DNA of 6,833 nt from positions 1 through 6,833 of the forward strand of contig DATIAR010000064.1 in NCBI GenBank assembly GCA_035457865.1, in the 5' to 3' direction. How positions within the stretch are numbered: the stretch's first letter is position 1; each line of letters starts with the position of its first letter. Positions 5,563 through 6,833 of this stretch are shown in pieces. The stretch is from UBA8516 sp035457865 (lineage in GTDB: Archaea > Thermoproteota > Nitrososphaeria > Nitrososphaerales > Nitrosopumilaceae). The translations under genes were made by a program, and so were the position numbers. The notes under the pieces were generated by a model that ran no database searches, was not told where the DNA came from, and saw only the letters and a program-made list of their open reading frames with translations.

Positions 5563-5570
5563 TAATAAAG
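5563..5570 (-). promoter_or_regulatory. Putative TATA box of radA
   Basis: The minus strand reads CTTTATTA, centred about 31 nt upstream of the radA ATG at 5535. This predicts a start site near 5540, giving a 5' leader of only a few bases. It lies directly next to the GC-rich dyad. Confidence 0.5.
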
Positions 5571-5589
5571 TTGTTGTTTTGTGGAACTG

Positions 5590-5598
5590 TTTACTTAT
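5590..5598 (+). promoter_or_regulatory. Possible TATA element for the 33-aa ORF
   Basis: TTTACTTAT is centred near 5594, 36 nt before the ATG at 5630. It would place transcription start near 5620, with a leader of about 10 nt. It is a moderate match in the region divergent from radA. Confidence 0.3.
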
Positions 5599-5629
5599 CG
5601 GTTGAAAAGGTTGGTGTTACCTTCGGTTG

Positions 5630-5731
5630 ATGACCGATCTCATAAGTTATTTAGGAATTGGTTTTGGAATCACTTCTATAGTTCTTTTTACAATTACATA
5701 TTTTTGGATTAGAAAATATCAGAAAGATTAG
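5630..5731 (+). CDS. Small single-span membrane protein (33 aa), hypothetical
   Basis: An ATG-initiated ORF of 33 codons, below usual gene-calling cut-offs. The peptide begins MTDLISYLGIGFG, continues with a hydrophobic stretch to YFW (about residues 5-26), and ends IRKYQKD. That is a single predicted transmembrane helix with a positive C-terminal tail, which by the positive-inside rule would face the cytoplasm. It is divergent from radA with a possible TATA box at a sensible distance. Its TAG (5729-5731) interlocks with the TAA (5730-5728) of the convergent 71-aa membrane protein. I recognise no family. The clean hydrophobic-then-basic architecture and the exact fit between neighbours support it, but a chance ORF in AT-rich DNA remains possible. 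Confidence 0.5.
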   Translation: MTDLISYLGIGFGITSIVLFTITYFWIRKYQKD

Positions 5732-5943
5732 TCTACCTTCTTACCTGACATTATCTTGACGATAAACCACACAAACATTAAGCCTGAGATTGCCGAAGGA
5801 ATGCCTGTAAAAATTCCATATTTAGAAAGTAAATTAGTGCCTGATGTTGTGTCTAAATATAAAAATCCAATACTAATACTCATACTAACGATGAAAACAC
5901 CAAGTGCTATTTGTAATATGAATACCTTTTTCCGTTTTCGCAT
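5728..5943 (-). CDS. Two-span membrane protein, hypothetical (71 aa)
   Basis: A small hydrophobic protein with a strongly basic N terminus (MRKRKK), a first hydrophobic helix at about residues 7-30 (VFILQIALGVFIVSMS...), a short polar loop with DTTSGTN, a second helix at about 43-64 (YGIFTGIPSAISGLMFVWF...), and a basic tail SGKKVD. This predicts a hairpin with both ends in the cytoplasm. No catalytic motif is visible and I do not recognise the family. The ATG is 13 nt downstream of the stop of the 83-aa gene, with AAAGGTT as a weak ribosome-binding site just before it, so the two probably form an operon. The stop overlaps that of the convergent 33-aa ORF. Confidence 0.72.
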   Translation of the reverse strand: MRKRKKVFILQIALGVFIVSMSISIGFLYLDTTSGTNLLSKYGIFTGIPSAISGLMFVWFIVKIMSGKKVD

Positions 5944-5956
5944 TAACCTTTATTGT

Positions 5957-6208
5957 TTACTTGCATTGTGAATTAAAGTGATCCATTTTGAAAAAAGTAA
6001 TATCATATTCAGGATTCCAATTAGGCTTTTCTTTTCGTATCTCATCAATGCAGTAAGACAGTGTTTCTTCTTTCGTCTTTCCCCTAGCTAGATCGTGTCT
6101 TCTACGTCTATTGTAGTAATGCCGTAACCATCCATGCATAACTCCATGACCTTTTGGAATGTGTGTCAATTCTTCCCTTACTATGTCCGTCATTTCTTCT
6201 GCGTTCAT
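5957..6208 (-). CDS. Conserved-looking basic, His-rich hypothetical protein (83 aa)
   Basis: A small soluble protein of unknown function. It starts with an acidic helix-like stretch MNAEEMTDIVREEL, then a region rich in His, aromatic and Arg residues: HIPKGHGVMHGWLRHYY (16-32; H16, H21, H25, H30) followed by NRRRRH (33-38). A charged segment GKTKEET and a C-terminal half with two cysteines (C53, C82) complete it. The basic patch could bind nucleic acid and the histidines a metal, but neither is a recognised motif. The ATG at 6208 is supported by a strong TATA box about 28 nt upstream, giving a leaderless message. It appears to be the first gene of a two-gene unit with the 71-aa membrane protein. 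Confidence 0.7.
   Translation of the reverse strand: MNAEEMTDIVREELTHIPKGHGVMHGWLRHYYNRRRRHDLARGKTKEETLSYCIDEIRKEKPNWNPEYDITFFKMDHFNSQCK
5961..5982 (-). repeat. 22-bp direct repeat, copy 1 (end of the 83-aa gene)
   Basis: Plus-strand TTGCATTGTGAATTAAAGTG followed by AT; it matches the copy at 6265-6286 at 20 of 22 positions, in the same orientation. It covers the last codons of the 83-aa gene. Confidence 0.6.
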
Positions 6209-6230
6209 ATAACAATAATTATGGTTTTGA

Positions 6231-6241
6231 TTTATTTAATA
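6231..6241 (-). promoter_or_regulatory. TATA box of the 83-aa/71-aa gene pair
   Basis: On the minus strand TATTAAATAAA is centred near 6236, 28 nt before the ATG at 6208. It is the best box A in the window and predicts a leaderless transcript, separating this pair from the partial gene upstream. Confidence 0.6.
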
Positions 6242-6264
6242 GTGGTCATATGATTATCTTTTTA

Positions 6265-6286
6265 TTGCATTTTGAATTAAAGTTAT
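6265..6286 (-). repeat. 22-bp direct repeat, copy 2 (end of the partial gene)
   Basis: Plus-strand TTGCATTTTGAATTAAAGTT followed by AT; 20 of 22 positions match the copy at 5961-5982. Unlike copy 1 it lies almost wholly after the stop codon, so shared protein sequence does not explain the similarity. Confidence 0.6.
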
Positions 6287-6833
6287 GTTAATAGTTGCTT
6301 TGCTTGAGATACATAATTATCCATAACAGCTAAGAAAGCATTACATTCATCTCTTAGATCAGCAAAAGTCGTATTTGGGATTGTGAATCCAATTGATGAT
6401 TTTACAGAAGTAGCAAGTGGTTGTCCTCTTACGGTTCTTTCTTTGTTTATTATTTCTTGTAAGTAATCTTGTTCTTGTTTCTCAATTACTTTTTTTGCAA
6501 CATCATTAGGTAAATTAAGTGCAAATTCCATAATGCTTCGACGGTCTCCATCTATACATGGATCAGGTTCCATAAACACTATGAGATTAGGAGTAATGAT
6601 CCGTCTATGAATATTCCGCCTTCTTTCTACCTTAAACAATTTTAACATAGGAAAAGAATTGATTTCATTAAACATTTTATCATACCAATCTATGAATTTT
6701 TTTGCTTTGATATTTCCTAAATACTCAGCTATCATTCTGAATTTTTTATAATCTAAATATTCATCTAACGGTATTCCTAAAAGAAATGTTTTGTTAGCGT
6801 CTTCTAATAAGTAATCAAAAATACTATTTACTG
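6283..6833 (-). CDS. Hypothetical protein, 5'-truncated by the window edge
   Basis: The reading frame is open from the right edge to a TAA at 6285-6283, giving 182 visible C-terminal residues. An internal ATG at 6735 is not the likely start: 32 further in-frame codons precede it, reading VNSIFDYLLEDANKTFLLGI and then PLDEYLDYKKFR, with protein-like composition. The visible part is mostly charged and probably helical: KKFIDWYDKMFNEI, a basic VERRRNIHRR, then LIVFMEPDPCIDGDRR, a coiled-coil-like KKVIEKQEQDYLQEI, and a final DECNAFLAVMDNYVSQ helix. No membrane span or catalytic motif is recognised, and I cannot assign a family. It is strongly AT-biased like the adjacent small genes. Its downstream neighbour has a separate promoter. 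Confidence 0.7.
   Translation of the reverse strand, partial: VNSIFDYLLEDANKTFLLGIPLDEYLDYKKFRMIAEYLGNIKAKKFIDWYDKMFNEINSFPMLKLFKVERRRNIHRRIITPNLIVFMEPDPCIDGDRRSIMEFALNLPNDVAKKVIEKQEQDYLQEIINKERTVRGQPLATSVKSSIGFTIPNTTFADLRDECNAFLAVMDNYVSQAKQLLT

Noticed and set aside
5756..5971. Plus-strand 71-aa ORF opposite the two-span membrane protein
   Set aside because: The minus-strand frame has the cleaner architecture (basic N terminus, two hydrophobic helices, operon spacing). The plus-strand product looks like its antisense image.
6283..6735. Complete 150-aa gene starting at the ATG at 6735
   Set aside because: The frame stays open for 32 more protein-like codons to the window edge, so the gene is better read as truncated with its start outside the window.
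1..6833. CRISPR array, insertion sequence or integrase attachment at the tRNA gene
   Set aside because: No spaced repeats, transposase or integrase genes are visible. The tRNA 3' end lies at the window edge, so an attachment-site duplication cannot be tested here.

Overview
The window looks like chromosomal DNA of an AT-rich archaeon, most likely an ammonia-oxidising Nitrososphaerota (Thaumarchaeota) of the Nitrosopumilus/Nitrosarchaeum/Nitrosotenuis type. The evidence is the set of archaeal-only genes (ribosomal protein L21e, RNA polymerase subunit Rpo4/RpoF, DUF655, RadA), TATA boxes about 28 nt from start codons (leaderless or nearly leaderless messages), several TTG starts, very short spacers, and a tRNA without an encoded CCA. 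The lineage is my inference from gene content and protein style, not from a search.

Layout, left to right. A tRNA-Ser(GCU) gene (7-90, minus) is followed by a poly-T terminator at the window edge. Upstream of it on the same strand is a calcineurin-like metallophosphoesterase (129-875). That gene diverges from an isocitrate-dehydrogenase-family gene (plus strand, about 1010-2038) across a 130-nt promoter region. The dehydrogenase converges with no spacer on a five-gene minus-strand cluster, read in transcription order: rpl21e (4453-4154), rpoF (4151-3825), a DUF655 protein (3814-3248), rsmA/ksgA (3251-2547) and a HemK2/Mtq2-like glutamine methyltransferase (2572-2039). This is a well-known archaeal neighbourhood joining ribosome structure, 16S rRNA maturation, release-factor modification and RNA polymerase. 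Upstream of it, radA (5535-4537) has its own promoter with a notable dyad.

The right-hand 1.2 kb is different. It is AT-rich and holds only genes I do not recognise: a 33-codon plus-strand ORF for a single-span membrane peptide (5630-5731), a two-span 71-aa membrane protein (5943-5728), an 83-aa basic, His-rich protein (6208-5957), and a gene that runs off the right end (6833-6283), of which only the C-terminal 182 residues are visible. A 22-bp near-identical direct repeat marks the 3' ends of two of these.

Most of the window is conserved core genome. I found no CRISPR array, transposase, integrase or obvious defence system. The items that most deserve a second look are the radA promoter dyad, the unlisted 33-aa membrane ORF with tail-to-tail overlapping stop codons, the repeat pair, the substituted active-site residues of the dehydrogenase, and the uncharacterised DUF655 protein inside the translation cluster.
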